Assembly: GCA_013368445.1 (NCBI GenBank)
Contig: JAACJO010000001.1
Location: 2,914,001 to 2,978,000 of the forward strand
DNA from: Leucocoprinus leucothites
Lineage: Eukaryota > Basidiomycota > Agaricomycetes > Agaricales > Agaricaceae
DNA length: 64,000 nt
Direction: 5' to 3'
Shown here piece after piece: positions 22,002 to 33,606 of this stretch. The position numbers and the translations under genes are program-made. Position 1 is the first letter of the stretch, and each line of letters starts with the position of its first letter. The notes under the pieces are model-generated. The model saw only the letters and a program-made list of their open reading frames with translations, was not told where the DNA came from and did no database searches.

Positions 22002-22691
22002 CAGTAGCTTGCCTCTTGGTGAATATTTGAGAGCAGGGGACCGGGGAATTGGTACGCAAGCACTTAGCCCACCCGGGCCACAGGTTTTTATTCGGAATCC
22101 TCAGTTATCAAGCACTGCATTCCGATACTCAGGCACGGTGTAGGAGACTACTGCTTCGGAAGGAATGGACCGTGGCTGAGCGTGGCACCAGAGCTCTTCC
22201 AGATTACCATATCCTACCTCGATAGTCCACTACAATCAAGTCCTATCATGATCCTGATACTTGACGAGTTGATGATGGGGTCGTTGGATGAGTTTCTGGT
22301 TGCCGGTTGAGCTTCGCAGGGTCGGGGGTGATCCCACTGGCTGGTCTTGATTTAGTGTTTATCATGATCCTGATACTCGATGACAAGAGCGGCTGGGTGA
22401 ATTCACGATCGTTTATTGAACCTTTATTACAAGTAACTTGTAGAGTGAGGGCGTGAGCCACTAAGTGTCGCTGACTGTAGGATAACAAAAGCTGGAGACC
22501 TTCCACTAAATTGATGGAAATGATGTCACTTGCGCATTACTTTCTTGTCAACAACAGAAGTTTGATATCGCCTTTTCTTCATGCCCCATAGAAACGATAG
22601 TAATAATGAAGCTGAGTAAATCAGATATGTAAATACGGTTGGGTCGGAATCCGAGATCCGGCAAGGTTACCCTCTTTAGCAAATTATACTA
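22002..22691. other. intergenic, copy B promoter and GTB1 3' flank
   Basis: Its two edges are duplicated at 54.18-54.39 kb and 55.43-55.75 kb. A perfect 18-nt direct repeat (TATCATGATCCTGATACT) lies at 22244-22261 and 22370-22387. No gene. Confidence 0.6.
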
Positions 22692-24812
22692 TTATAGCTC
22701 TTCTCGCAACTTATTATTCGGCTCTGTCAGAGGCAAACACAAGGCCGGTGATGTACCAGTAAACTGATACTCGCACTTCTCCAACTCTTGCACGGAGGTG
22801 ATGGCATTCTCAATGCCACACGTCATGACGAGCTGTTATAGAGTTTTCAACTGACAGCACCTGGTAGTGCAAAAGCACGCTACGTACAATTACATTGCGC
22901 TCGGGACCGTTCCAGCACCTAGCGCCACGCTTGTAGACTTGCTTAGAGTAATACTCGGGTGTTCCAGGTTGGACGTCTGGTGAGGGATTCCACGACTCGA
23001 ATTTCCTGTTGGTGTGGAATGAGCGAGCGAACCAACCTCAGGCGTAAAAATGATTAGTCACCCTAGGCTGTATGTCATTCCGCCATTCTTCGGCTTCTGC
23101 TTGGCCTCGTTGAAGAGGCAAGCTTCGTAGATATACTCTCCAGCATCGTATTCTAGACAAGTGCCATCGAGTTTCTTCCACTCGCCGGCTATTCCAAAGC
23201 CTTTGACGTCGAATATCTTGGTGATAGCTTCCTCAGTTTCCTTCTTTTCCTTCTGGATTTTCTTGAGATTATTCTCGGCGTCAGTGAATGCCTGGTGTGC
23301 ACGAGAAGAATCGGCTATGACGACTTGGTCAATGGATTTAAGAGATGGTAAGAGAAAAGAATTACCTGAGGTTTTGTCAGATGCTGGGACGACGCGAAGG
23401 GTCTCCAGCAGAGAGACGAGAACGTCTTTGAACTGATCGTAATAGTCGAGGGCAAAATCGGGCAAGTAGGAAGTAATATCATAAACTGGCAAATAAAAGG
23501 AATCAGTATCTTGTATATTCCTTGAAAAGTAGTCGACTCACTACTACTTTCCTCGTCCTCTCCTCCAGACCGGGTATACTCGTCATGTTCGAGCAATAAC
23601 GACGTATAGTCCGTGTTCAACAGGCCGTCCAGCTGATATTTGAGCTTATCCGCATCCCACATGCCTTCTTCCAGAGGCTCCTCCTTCTTTTCCTCGGCCT
23701 CCTTGCTCTCCTCTTCGGTCGTATCATCCTCTTTTCTGACTTCATTGATATGCGGTAGTCCAGCGTGTTCTTCCCATCCACGGACAGCCTCTAGGACAGC
23801 CATGTCTTGGTAGTTGGGATTGTAACCGCGCCTCAGGGTGTCAAGGATGTCGCCGAGCTTCTTTTCGTTTTCGAGGTGCTTGTTGTATTCACGTTGGAGA
23901 GACTTGAGCGCATCATGATGCTCAATGAGAGTCTTATAGAAAGCTAACGGTGACGAATCCTGGTCAGTCGGTGATAGGAGGGATTCATGGGGGGAACTCA
24001 CGAGACTGTTTCTTATGCTCGAGAGCAGCAGCAGATAGAGATTCCGTGCGTTCAGCAATATCTAAAGCGTGATGAGTAGTGGGAGTAGGAAAAAAATAGA
24101 ATGGCGAACCTTTCAGCTTCTCGACCTCCTTTTCTTTGACCTGAATTTCTCTCTCTAAGCTCTCAATACGCTCCTCCAGCCGCTTCTTCTCCTTGTGAGC
24201 ATAGGCAACGTATGTTGAACGGATTTTAGCACCCTAGAGTCAAACGAATATCAATCAACTAAACTAGGCGACCGGCTTGAGATGCAACTTACGGTTTTTC
24301 GGAGCTTCATCTCTGCTTCCTGCTTTTTTCTGTACTCCTCCCCGACCTCCTGGCATACATTTTTGCAGACACCAGGAAGTTCGTCTGAACCATCGCAACA
24401 CTGAGGTTCTAAGATAATTTGTCAGGTTCAACCATTTCGATGCAGGTAGAAAGATCGTACCGCATAGCCCGTCCTGAACTCGTGAGCTTGGAATCGAAGC
24501 ACCTATGTGCCCTTTATTATGACAGTAGAAATATGTGTCCGGGCAAGCACCAGTTCCTAGATGACAGTTCTATTGTCGCCATAAACTTAATGGGTTGACC
24601 GACGCACCAGGTTCATCACTTCCATCCGGACAGTCACAAGAATCATCGTTCACGAAGGCCCAGGGAATTTCCTTCGATCCATCCAAACATTTCCATTTCC
24701 CATTCTTCGGTACATATTTAGATACCAGTTCGGGCGTGACTCCAAAGGTCTTGTCTACGGCACCAGCAACATGGGATGACAAAGGAAGAAGTAAGAGATA
24801 TAGCGGCAGCAT
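22692..24812 (-). CDS. GTB1: glucosidase II beta subunit (GTB1 / PRKCSH type)
   Basis: Regulatory ER subunit of glucosidase II, which trims glucose from N-glycans. Starts at ATG 24812 with a signal peptide (LPLYLLLLPLSSHVAGA). Two LDL-receptor class A-like modules follow: WAFVNDDSCDCPDGSDEPG, and a second with CDGSDELPGVCK near 24460-24380. Next come a long coiled coil with an acidic Glu-rich stretch (about 24220-23640) and a C-terminal MRH/PRKCSH domain: WKKLDGTCLEYDAGEYIYEA, then CGIENAITSVQELEKCEYQ, ending at 22692. There are about nine short GT-AG introns. A copy of the final exon sits at 54051-54179. Confidence 0.88.
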
Positions 24813-25018
24813 CACCCAACCTCAGTTGCACCTTCCACAGTCTAGAGAGCAGTGCGAGTTAGTACGTTATTCCAGCAACACGACACTTTCGATCGACGTG
24901 TCGACCTCACGCGTTCAATGATCGATTATGTAAGCTATTCAGCCAAACAAGGCACGCGCTCAGCGTAATCAGACAAGTCTGCCACAAGGATTCCTCAGTA
25001 TCGACGGTCAGCTCGAGA

Positions 25019-25556
25019 ATGGTGAGTGTCCCCATGCTGGCTTATCGTATTTAGGCCCGTTCAGAGTGCTTCGTGGATCATATTTTCGGTGGAATGGATG
25101 GATGGACAAGCGAAAATGGGCTGGATGCGACGTTTGGGCTTTGGATGAGATCTATACCGGTTCCTTTTGCTGACTGATCTTTGCTCGCCAGGCCAAAGCA
25201 AAAGCAGCAGCGCCATCAGGCGGCAAGGCAGCCAAGAAGAAGAAGTGGTCGAAGGGAAAGGTCAAGGATAAGGCCCTGCACGCCGTCACCCTCGACAAGC
25301 CCACCTATGACCGCATTCTCAAGGAGGTTCCTACCTTCAAATTCATCAGCCAGAGCATTCTCATTGAGCGTCTCAAAATCAACGGCTCGCTGGCTCGTGT
25401 CGCCATCAGGCATCTAAAGAAGGAGAACCTGATCAAGCCTATTGTGCACCACTCGGCGCAGCTGATCTACAGTGCGTGTCAAGTCCCTCTGTTATATCGT
25501 CGTTATCTAAATTCTGGTTTTTTCTATCAGCTCGAGTAACCTCCTCATCAGACTGA
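25019..25556 (+). CDS. RPS25: 40S ribosomal protein S25 (eS25)
   Basis: Exon 1 contributes only the ATG (25019-25021). After a 170-nt intron exon 2 (25192-25471) encodes the Lys-rich N-terminus ([20 protein letters not shown]) and the winged-helix core [40 protein letters not shown]. Exon 3 (25531-25556) adds TRVTSSD and a stop. The length (~105 residues) fits the family. It is divergent from GTB1, whose start is about 210 bases away on the opposite strand. Confidence 0.93.
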
Positions 25557-26695
25557 ACGTCATTACATTCCTCCGCCGTTGTCGTTATGCTCGTTTAGGC
25601 ACATGTATTTCACTGCACACAAAATTTATGCTCTCGACTGAAAATTTCCATATTAAAACTCCCGCTCGTTGATGTTAGATTCCAACACCTCAAGACCTTA
25701 GCGGCCTCCCCATCCCATCCACCCCCTTCGGAACCTGATATACTCACGGTACTCGAAGGCTGGCATCACCTGGCCTCATCGTTAAGAATAAACCTCCATT
25801 GATAAGGCTATTGAACAGCCCGCATTGTTTATCCGAGATTGCTTGCCATAGAGAGAAAACGTCAAGTGGATGAAAACCATACAGCCATGGTTTTTACCCA
25901 ACGTAGCAATTCCAAGAGGTCTCCGTAATATCACCTGTAATTCCCTCGTGCTCTAGGAGCTACTACCAGGGATAGACGGTAGACGAAGGGGAATAAGACG
26001 AGCTCTCAGAACAATGAGGGCTAATGGCTACGATGGGATACGCAGGTAATGAGTACAAGTGCGACCGAGACTTCGTACAAACCACCAGATCCCGAATTGT
26101 TCGCGCTTTGATTACATGTTCTCACTTCTAAGCACTTTCATGCACAGGTGGGTCGATCAGAATTTAGGGGCTAGAGGAAGGACGGATTGCGGTTATCAAG
26201 TGGAGCCTTTCCGCAGAGGCAACAACCTGTGCAAAACAGATGCTGTTCGCGTCTATTTAAGCTCCGCAATCCAACAATGATGAGGATTGTGTCATCAGTT
26301 TCGCCTATGACTATTTCTCTTCTTCCATCAGGCAAGCTATTTTCGAGGTCTATGTAGCCTAACGAAGGAACCTAGAAGCTGTTGATGAAGCGTTTTTAAA
26401 TATTCAGCTCCACATTCAGTTCTTTCAACCTCTCCCACAGGAATGACATGGGAGAAATGAAGGTGTTCACGGAAATTCCTGATGTTTTTCAGTAGTCTCC
26501 CGTGTGCTCCGTCGTTCAGTTCAAGCCCGAAATCTAGATTAGGGGCTAATGGGTGTACATATACCCTCAGACGAGTACTGCGCACCCCACTTTTGTGCTT
26601 GTCGGAATTGAACTGGTAAGGATGTCAAATAGTGGCTGCCTATTAAGTGGGTTCTTAATGTTCTCATCGGATTTTTAGCTCACTCTCTATTGCAG
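25557..26695. other. intergenic, about 1.1 kb
   Basis: RPS25 3' flank and upstream region of gene D. No supported gene. The first exon of gene D must lie in the last part of this stretch but could not be placed. Confidence 0.4.
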
Positions 26696-28032
26696 TGGAC
26701 GGCCAACCTGAGACTGGCCAAATACTGGTGAGTGGGAGGAAAATTTGAGCTGGATAAACTCTCACCAGGCTCGAACGTAGTTATTCGGTGTTGTTCTGGA
26801 CTTGTTACTATTTGGTATCCTATCCACGCAAATATGTAAGGATACGACGACTTTGATTTGCCCAGTCGATAACAACGCTCATGTTTCCCGCTCGAACCAG
26901 ATGTGTATTATCTAGGTTTCCCCAAGGACCGACCTCTAGTCAAGTGCGCCGTCGCCTGGATCTATCTGATTGGCGTTAGCCAGAGTGCTGTAGCGCTAAG
27001 AGACTTGTATCTTATCGCCACCTCAGCACAATGTCCAGATACACCATTCCGTACGCACCCGTTAGCACAGGGTTGGTGGACGATGGTTGCATCTAGCACA
27101 GCAGGTGGGAGCCCAATACTGCTATGGAAGTCTATTCAACCAATTTGGCTGACCTTTGAACAGTTGCTTGGACTGCTCAACTGTATTATGCCTTTAGGAT
27201 ATATGTGATGGCTAAGAACGTTTGGGTTGCGGGGATTATAACCTTGGTCAGTATATGATGCTGCCTCCGATAGTATCAGCTGTTCTGAACAACCTGTATA
27301 GCTATCCTTGGCCCAGCTAGGGAGCGGCATCGTCGGGGCTTATTGTTTCGCAGAGGGGACCTTGCAGTCGGAATCGCATGTCAGCCTTTTCAGAACTAGT
27401 TCTTGCGTCAAAGGATTCGACAAGGTGGATTCCTTATTTCATCAGCCATTTTCCTCCTGACATCATCGGATATAGCTCTGGGGGCCGCTAAATGTGGCCT
27501 GTGATGTGACAATTACGATTTACATGACCTTCTTTGTGAGTATAGTGCATAGTGGGATAATAGCGATAAGTAGCTCACCAGGGATCATATACAGTTGTTG
27601 AAGCAACGAAGGAAAACGATCAATAGGAAAACACACGTGCATGTTGGCAAGGTTGTTCAGCTGGTCATTGAAACGGGCATGGCTACAAGTATGTTTTCAC
27701 TACCTCGGAAATTCTGGGTGGCTTAGGAGCGATTGGTTTTAGGCGTTACAGTGATCACCTATGCGGTTCTATTCAACATGATGTTGGATCTCAAGGTCAT
27801 GATAGGCGTGTGGTACACGGTACCGGGATATGCAATGGGGAAGGTTTACAGCAACTCAATGATGGCACTTCTCAACAATCGTGTGGTAATTGAAGGAGGC
27901 AGGGATACTAGAGATCCTACGCATGCATCCAAAGTGCGGTCGGACTTTTTCCAGGATAGATTGCCCAGAGAGAACGTGGCATCGCCAGGTGTCAACAGTG
28001 TGGAGAATGTCGGGTTTCATAACATGTCCTAG
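26696..28032 (+). CDS. DUF6534-like multi-span membrane protein D (5' exon not found)
   Basis: Same family as A, B, C and E but clearly divergent. From 26696 the exons read GQPETGQILLFGVVLDLLLF, GILSTQIYVYYLGFPKDRP, VAWIYLIGVSQSAVALRDLY, GWWTMVASSTAVAWTAQLYY, LAQLGSGIVGAYCFAE, GPLNVACDVTITIYMTFF, KVVQLVIETGMAT, VLFNMMLDLKVM, then GYAMGKVYSNSMMALLNNR and a hydrophilic tail ending at 28032. Each intron is 40-65 nt GT-AG. About seven hydrophobic segments are expected. The exon upstream of 26696 enters in phase 1 and I could not identify it. Confidence 0.7.
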
Positions 28033-28413
28033 GGATAAAAATTTTGCATAAATGATAGGAGACTCTCCAGAATTTGCATCTCCGAAAAAGACATCAAACG
28101 GGCCGGCAAATATGGTGCCGGAGGGTTGATTGGCAAAGCTACGATCCCCGGGGTACGCAGAATTTCCATGATCTCGGTTGGGTCCCAGAGAGACGAAGTT
28201 AGAGAAAACATTATCTGGAGGGGAATAGCACAAATATAAGGACAACACTGTGTGAGGCGATATTCGCACGGAGGGTCAAAGAGTTTAGGGTGAACACACA
28301 TTGGCGCTTAAATTGATGTGTTCTCACCCAGTGCTGATCCAGTGACTTCTCTCATTTCATTTTTCCGCGATGAACCCATATGGCCATCTTTATCCAACTT
28401 CTAACCAGCCGTC
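28033..28413. other. intergenic
   Basis: Gene D 3' flank and kinase promoter. No coding signal on either strand that survives inspection. Confidence 0.4.
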
Positions 28414-30518
28414 ATGTCCACTCAAGAGCACTACATAGGCGTTGACGTAGGAACAGGCTCCGTTCGGGCGTCTCTTTTGTCAAAGGATGGGACGGTCGTT
28501 GCGTCTGCTACACAAGACACTCAGACCTGGAGGGACGACCACGATCATCGTATCTTTGAGCAGTCTACTACAGATATCTGGTCTGCTATATCTAAGACGA
28601 TCAAGGCTTGTCTCGCAGATGCCAAGATTCCTCCGGAGCTCGTCAAAGGACTCGGTTTCGACGCGACTTGCTCATTGGCAGTCGCCGATCTCGAAGGGGG
28701 GCCTGTTATTGTGACCAAGGGGAAGGATATTGGTCTACGTGGTGAAAGGAATATTATTCTATGGGCAGACCACCGTGCAGAGAAGGAGGCAGATCTGATC
28801 AATAGTACCGGTTCCGTTGTGCTGGACTATGTTGGGGGCAGGATGAGCGTACGTTTTGGGTTATACTATTACCTTGTAGCAATTTCTGATACCAACATGC
28901 CGTAGTTGGAGATGGAGGTCCCCAAGATCCTCTGGCTCAATAATAATATGCCCTCGGAACGCTTCCCTAATTGTCAATTCTTTGACCTTCCCGATTTTCT
29001 CACTTATCGCGCCACGAAAGATACAACACGTTCTTGCTGCTCCGTCACTTGTAAATGCTCTTTCGTACCCAGAACTGGGTGGCACAATGATTTCTTCAAG
29101 GAGATCGGGCTGAGCCAACTCATGCTGAACGATTATGTCCAAATGGGAGCGGCCAAAGGGCAAGTGCTAACTGCAGGTATGCCTGTTGGATCTGGCCTTT
29201 CAAAACAGGCAGCCGAGGAGTTGGGGCTAGTCGAAGGCACTGCGGTGGGTAGTGCACTAATTGACGCGTAAATTTTCATTGTACCTCATATCACAAGCAA
29301 ACTAAGGAATCATTAGGTACGCCGGGTGGCTAGGGACGGTCGCTGCTCGCTACAAGAAAGATGGAGTCCTTCAAAACGAGATCCCCGACCTTCAAGAATC
29401 CAAGCGTCGTATTGCTGTTATAGCCGGGACAAGCACTTGTCACATTGTACAGGTAATACTATTATTCTAGGGCGCCAATAACTGGACTAAATTCTCAGTA
29501 TAGAACCCGGATGATATCTTCGTAGATGGAGTCTGGGGACCATACAAGGACCCTGTTTTCCGAGGTTGGTGGATGAACGAAGGCGGACAATCTTCTACAG
29601 GCCAAGCAAGTGACAAATCACTTCATCTATAATCGTGATTCTAATTGAAACGTCCAGCTCATAGACTTTATGTTGACCACTCACCCTGCATATCCGAAGC
29701 TAGAACAAGTCGCAAAGGAGAAGCAAAAGAACAAACACGAAAGTAAGTCAATCGTTTTGAGTTCGGTAAACCCCTACCTAACTCTCACATCTCAGTCCTT
29801 GAGGAGATCCTCGAACAGCTCCGTGTTGAAAGTGGAGCGAGTAGTCTTACGGAACTCACGAAAGACCTTCATATTTATCCAGACTTCCATGGTATGCCCA
29901 TCCTCTCTCTCATGCTTTTGCTCAGACTCAATTTTCTGCCCAGGAAATCGTTCACCAATTGCAGATCCGCGCATGCGAGGCTCAATCAGCGGTCTCGAAC
30001 TCTCCTCCAGTCTCCCTGACTTAGCAAAGAAATATAGTGCCACGCTCGAGTCAATTGCTCTCCAGACCCGTCACATCATTGCCGTACTCAACGGCCGTGG
30101 TCATTCCATTTCTTCGATCTATATGAGTGGTGGCCAGGCGGAGAACCTCGCACTCATGCAACTTTTTGCCAATGTGTGTGACATGCCTGTAATTCTGCCC
30201 CAGGATCATACCGCTGCTGTCGTTCGAGGCGCTGCTATTCTGGGTCGATTCGCTGCCGAAGGTGGAGGAAAGGGCGATGACATTGACCAGGCAAAAGCGC
30301 TATGGAATGTGATGGTATGTTATTCCAATATTCTCTTAGTATATGTACTTGATATCTCATAAACTCAGGTCGAGATGACCCCTACCGGAACCCTCGTCCT
30401 TCCCAACGCGTCGCCAAAAGAGAAGAAGCTGCTTAATGCCAAGTTTAAGATATTCATGGAGACCATCGATATCCAACGGCGGTGGCGTGCGGAGATGGAG
30501 GAGGCAGCTCGGTCATAA
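28414..30518 (+). CDS. FGGY-family carbohydrate kinase, probable D-ribulokinase
   Basis: Phosphorylates a pentulose such as D-ribulose; cytosolic. Starts at 28414 with the FGGY nucleotide-binding motif YIGVDVGTGSVRASLLSKDG. Then WADHRAEKEADLIN, VPKILWLNNNMPSERFPNCQ, FFDLPDFLTYRAT, GWHNDFFKEIGL, RIAVIAGTSTCHIVQ, VFRGWWMNEGGQSSTGQL, GNRSPIADPRMRGSISGL and the ATP-site SIYMSGGQAENLALMQLF. The C-terminus reads VRGAAILGRFAAEGG to the stop at 30516-30518. About eight short introns are needed; e.g. the join at ~29270 makes LIDAYAGWLG. The pattern fits the YDR109C/FGGY ribulokinase branch, about 590 residues. No sugar-catabolic neighbours. Confidence 0.85.
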
Positions 30519-31290
30519 TCCCATTTTGTAATCATCGTGATGCAATCGGGTACGATACCACTATCAATTCTGCGCGTTATGAATGAGACTTTCGAGCTCA
30601 AAAGCCTGTCAATCAAATCCTTGAACTCGGCAGGATTGCAGACACGGGCTCAGATGATGATCGAGACTTTGACAATATCAGTGATTGCCCAAGGTCCTCA
30701 ATGGATGACTTCGACATCCTCACTTAACGCATGGTCAAGGTCTCACATATTACATTGGAAGCAGAACAAGACAAAAGAGAAAACAGGTCCCAGTCCCATT
30801 CTAAGGATTCAACGAAAACCAAGCAATGCCACACTGCTAATGGCTTGGGAGTCGCCACGCATTCTAGCTGGGCAGCCCGCGCAATGGGAGATAAACTTTG
30901 CAACCTTCTAAAGGTCCTTGTCGACAGATCCCGCTTCACTAGAAACGTGTATCCATTGAATCGGACCAGCCGTCGCTGTCAGTGAAGACGATTCCATTTC
31001 TCGGCGCTAGCCCATATGAAGGAATCTACAGAGAATGACTATTCATGAGCCTTGCCTAGAATGGGGGGAAGCCTGATAACATTGGCTCAAACTTTGATCT
31101 GTCGTTACTCATGTCGCATGCGGTTCAGGTGCGTAAAACGCGTGTCCGTTATATCAAACACAAGCTCGCATACAACGCAGCATGAGCCCTCATCTGAACC
31201 ATCGGTCACCCCCCATCTTGAGCACGAGCTAGGTACGCCCGTACTCGACGTACATGACTCGGCTAATCCGATCGATTCAGCTACAGGAAA
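30519..31290. other. intergenic, possibly decayed coding sequence
   Basis: No complete gene. A short acidic frame near 30645-30725 (GSDDDRDFDNIS...) ends in a stop and has no partners. It may be a remnant upstream of the GTPase-like unit. Confidence 0.3.
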
Positions 31291-32281
31291 ATGAGAATTG
31301 ATATCAGAGATATTTTTCCATACATTTGGAGCGTCCTCTTCGGGAATCGCGCTGAGCCAGTGAATTCCCCCTCAGGGATTACGATTGCGTATGTCGCCCC
31401 ATCCTTTAATCTGAGCATCTCCGAACTATTGATCAGCTTCGTGGGGCGCTCAGGTTCTGGTATGAGTAAAGTCTGTGACTTCAGTTGGAAAACAGCGGCA
31501 CCTGGTGCTTATTTCCCGAACAGCTCATCCACGACGCGACGGGATTATACGCGACTAGTGTTGCTCCCGATGATTGGCACGGCGGGCATCCTGGGGAGCC
31601 CTACACAGACATCATTCAATCCCACGGTTACACTATTCCGGGAGTCGAACATACTGATTTTCCTCTGGTGTTCATCGATACACCCAGATTCGATCCCGAT
31701 TCCTCAAGTCAAAACGACGTCCATGGTGCTCTCCGTGGACTTTGTGCCTGGCTCAAACGCTGGTAAGTCACTGCATTTATTTTATCTGGCTTTAGATATG
31801 ACATTTGCTTAGCAAACCACACACCAAACTTGACGGACTCATTTTCATGCATGACGTTTCTCTGGATCAACTCCGCAATCGACTCGCTTTTTCACCCCGA
31901 GAAAACATCATGGAGAAGCTCTGTGGCTCGGATTGGGCGCCAAAGGTTGTTTTCGTTAGCTCTCATTGGGATCAGATAAGCGAAGCCAGAATCAAAGACG
32001 TACAGGCACAGATCAAAGCATATTGGTTCGTCATGCGGAATTACCAAGATGCCCCTGAACTATACCAATACGAACATCCTGGCACAAGAGCCTCTGCTTG
32101 GAAAATACTCCAGCCATTGGTCGGGCAAGCTCTCGCCAATCGCAAAGACAAGTTGGATATGGAGCTCCTTTCATTAAGAGACAGTATTTCCTCCGATCTA
32201 TATGGCCGTATTGATGGGATACGTATCCCCTCGCCAGACCGTGGCATGAGTCTTGTTTTGACTGTCGGTTCAGGGTTGTAG
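31291..32281 (+). CDS. GTPase-like (AIG1-type G domain) protein with degenerate motifs, unit 1
   Basis: Exons from ATG 31291 joined by short introns (about 31390-31437, 31471-31524, 31764-31812) read GITIAFVGRSGSGMSK, LIHDATGLYATS, FPLVFIDTPRFDPDS, TKLDGLIFMHDVSLDQLRNR and WAPKVVFVSSHWDQI, ending in a stop at 32279-32281. The layout matches the G-domain proteins common in Agaricomycetes (P-loop, then DTPGFD). Two key residues are changed: the P-loop Lys is Met (GSGMS for GxGKS), and the G3 Gly is Arg (DTPRFD). It is therefore probably unable to hydrolyse GTP. It ends directly against unit 2. Confidence 0.6.
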
Positions 32282-33005
32282 GCTCAATAAAATCTGGAAA
32301 AAGCCAGGTAACTTTTCCCTCACCTTTGTGATATGACTCTCACCAGTCTCCCGGGCCTTTGCATACGCGCAGTTCATTTACGACGTAACCGGCGAACGCA
32401 AATCCAACATCGCGTCACAGTCCGACTTGCATCCATATACGAAACGATTTGATACAGCCACTTGTATAATCCAAGGAACCGACATCCACTCACGACAGAA
32501 TTGTTATTATGTCACTCTGATTGACACACCTGGCTTTGACTACTCGAATCGATCAAGTGACGAAAAAGCGAGGTTCACATCTCTACTAGCTTGGGTTAAG
32601 ACAAGGTTCGGGAGCAACTTAACTTGGAGACACCTTACTCTAAACCAGTGACTATCGCCTAGTTTCATGGGACGCAAACTGGATGGAATTATGTACCTCC
32701 ACAACATCCATCATAGCGAACTCGACAACAGGAGTCCACTCTCCCACTACAGTCAGCCACTCAAGGATCTATGGCCGAGTGATTGGAGCCAACGCATCGT
32801 ATTCGTAAATACCTTCTGTTCCGGAGATTCCTTAGGTCCTGACAACCAGAGGATGTCGAGCGAGGATATGGCGAATCGACAGGAGGCCATCAGAAACAGC
32901 TATTTAAGCCTCATAAAACCTGATATCCCTATGATGAAGTATGATGCTAAGTCTGGTGAAAGTGCCAAAGGTATTTTATGCGAGGCATTGCGATACATCT
33001 TGTAA
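32215..33005 (+). CDS. GTPase-like protein, unit 2 (no start codon found)
   Basis: A second G domain in a different frame that overlaps the tail of unit 1. An intact P-loop RVVGSIKSGKSQ is followed by a short intron (about 32309-32345). Then FAYAQFIYDVTGERKS, YYVTLIDTPGFDYSNRSSD, LLAWVKTR, a 57-nt intron and MGRKLDGIMYLHNIHHSELD, DWSQRIVFVNTF, ending at 33005. Motifs G1 and G3 are intact. The open frame begins at 32215 without an ATG, and the P-loop sits 2 nt past the unit 1 stop. Either an unseen intron or a frameshift links the units, or this is a truncated tandem copy. Confidence 0.5.
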
Positions 33006-33606
33006 TACACAGTCAGGTTCTTGCTCTATGAATATTGCACTACGAAAAGAGCATCGAAACACTCTTTCTCACATGGTGTTATGAGGTTATTGCCTATTGG
33101 CGCCTTGAAGAAGTGGTGGCGAATACGGCGACAGGATGACTGTCTCGATGCAGGTACTCGAGTCCCCACAAGGTCTTACGAGTCACATTTTACCTCAGAG
33201 GGAGTAGAGCTTATGTTTTTCCTTTTTCAAACAAGAGCAACAAAGAGCTGTCAATCAATCACCTAGTCCGCTGCCGTGAGGCTCAAATGTCTGCACGGTG
33301 CCTGGTTCGTTTTGGCTTTTCATCACGCTACTGGTACCTATTTGCATAGGATCCCATTTTAATCGTGCCGGTCCAAGCACAAGTCGGCCTCAGCTGGTCT
33401 TAGGTAGATACCTCGCTCATTGACCATAACACGTATTCCGAAAACAACAGAACTAAGGGCGAGAGCGTGTTGTAGATGGGTTGCATGTCTGGTTACAGAT
33501 CTCAGATAAGCATGAATCATAGTGGCGCATACTGAGCCTGTTGCTCGATACACATAAGGCGTTTTTAGGAGGGGACAAGTGAAGGACATCAAGCATAAGT
33601 ACAAAT
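33006..33606. other. intergenic between convergent genes
   Basis: 3' flanks of GTPase-like unit 2 (+) and RPL8 (-). Nothing supported. Confidence 0.4.

Larger units (their letters stand above)
17530..22200. repeat. tandem duplication of two ~2.3-kb units (A and B)
   Basis: Unit 1 (about 17530-19790) and unit 2 (about 19800-22200) align through promoter, all exons, introns and 3' flank. Examples: AGACCTCTTCCACC/AACGACCTCTTCCACT near 17575 and 19830, and the CATATCC-ending 3' flanks at 17842 and 20302. Unit 2 carries about 200 extra bases near 19860-20090. Confidence 0.65.
17530..22840. repeat. left arm of the inverted segmental duplication
   Basis: The counterpart of 54.05-57.7 kb. It contains the complete GTB1 end and two tandem DUF6534-like genes instead of one. 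It is the likely source arm, because GTB1 is intact only here. Confidence 0.7.
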
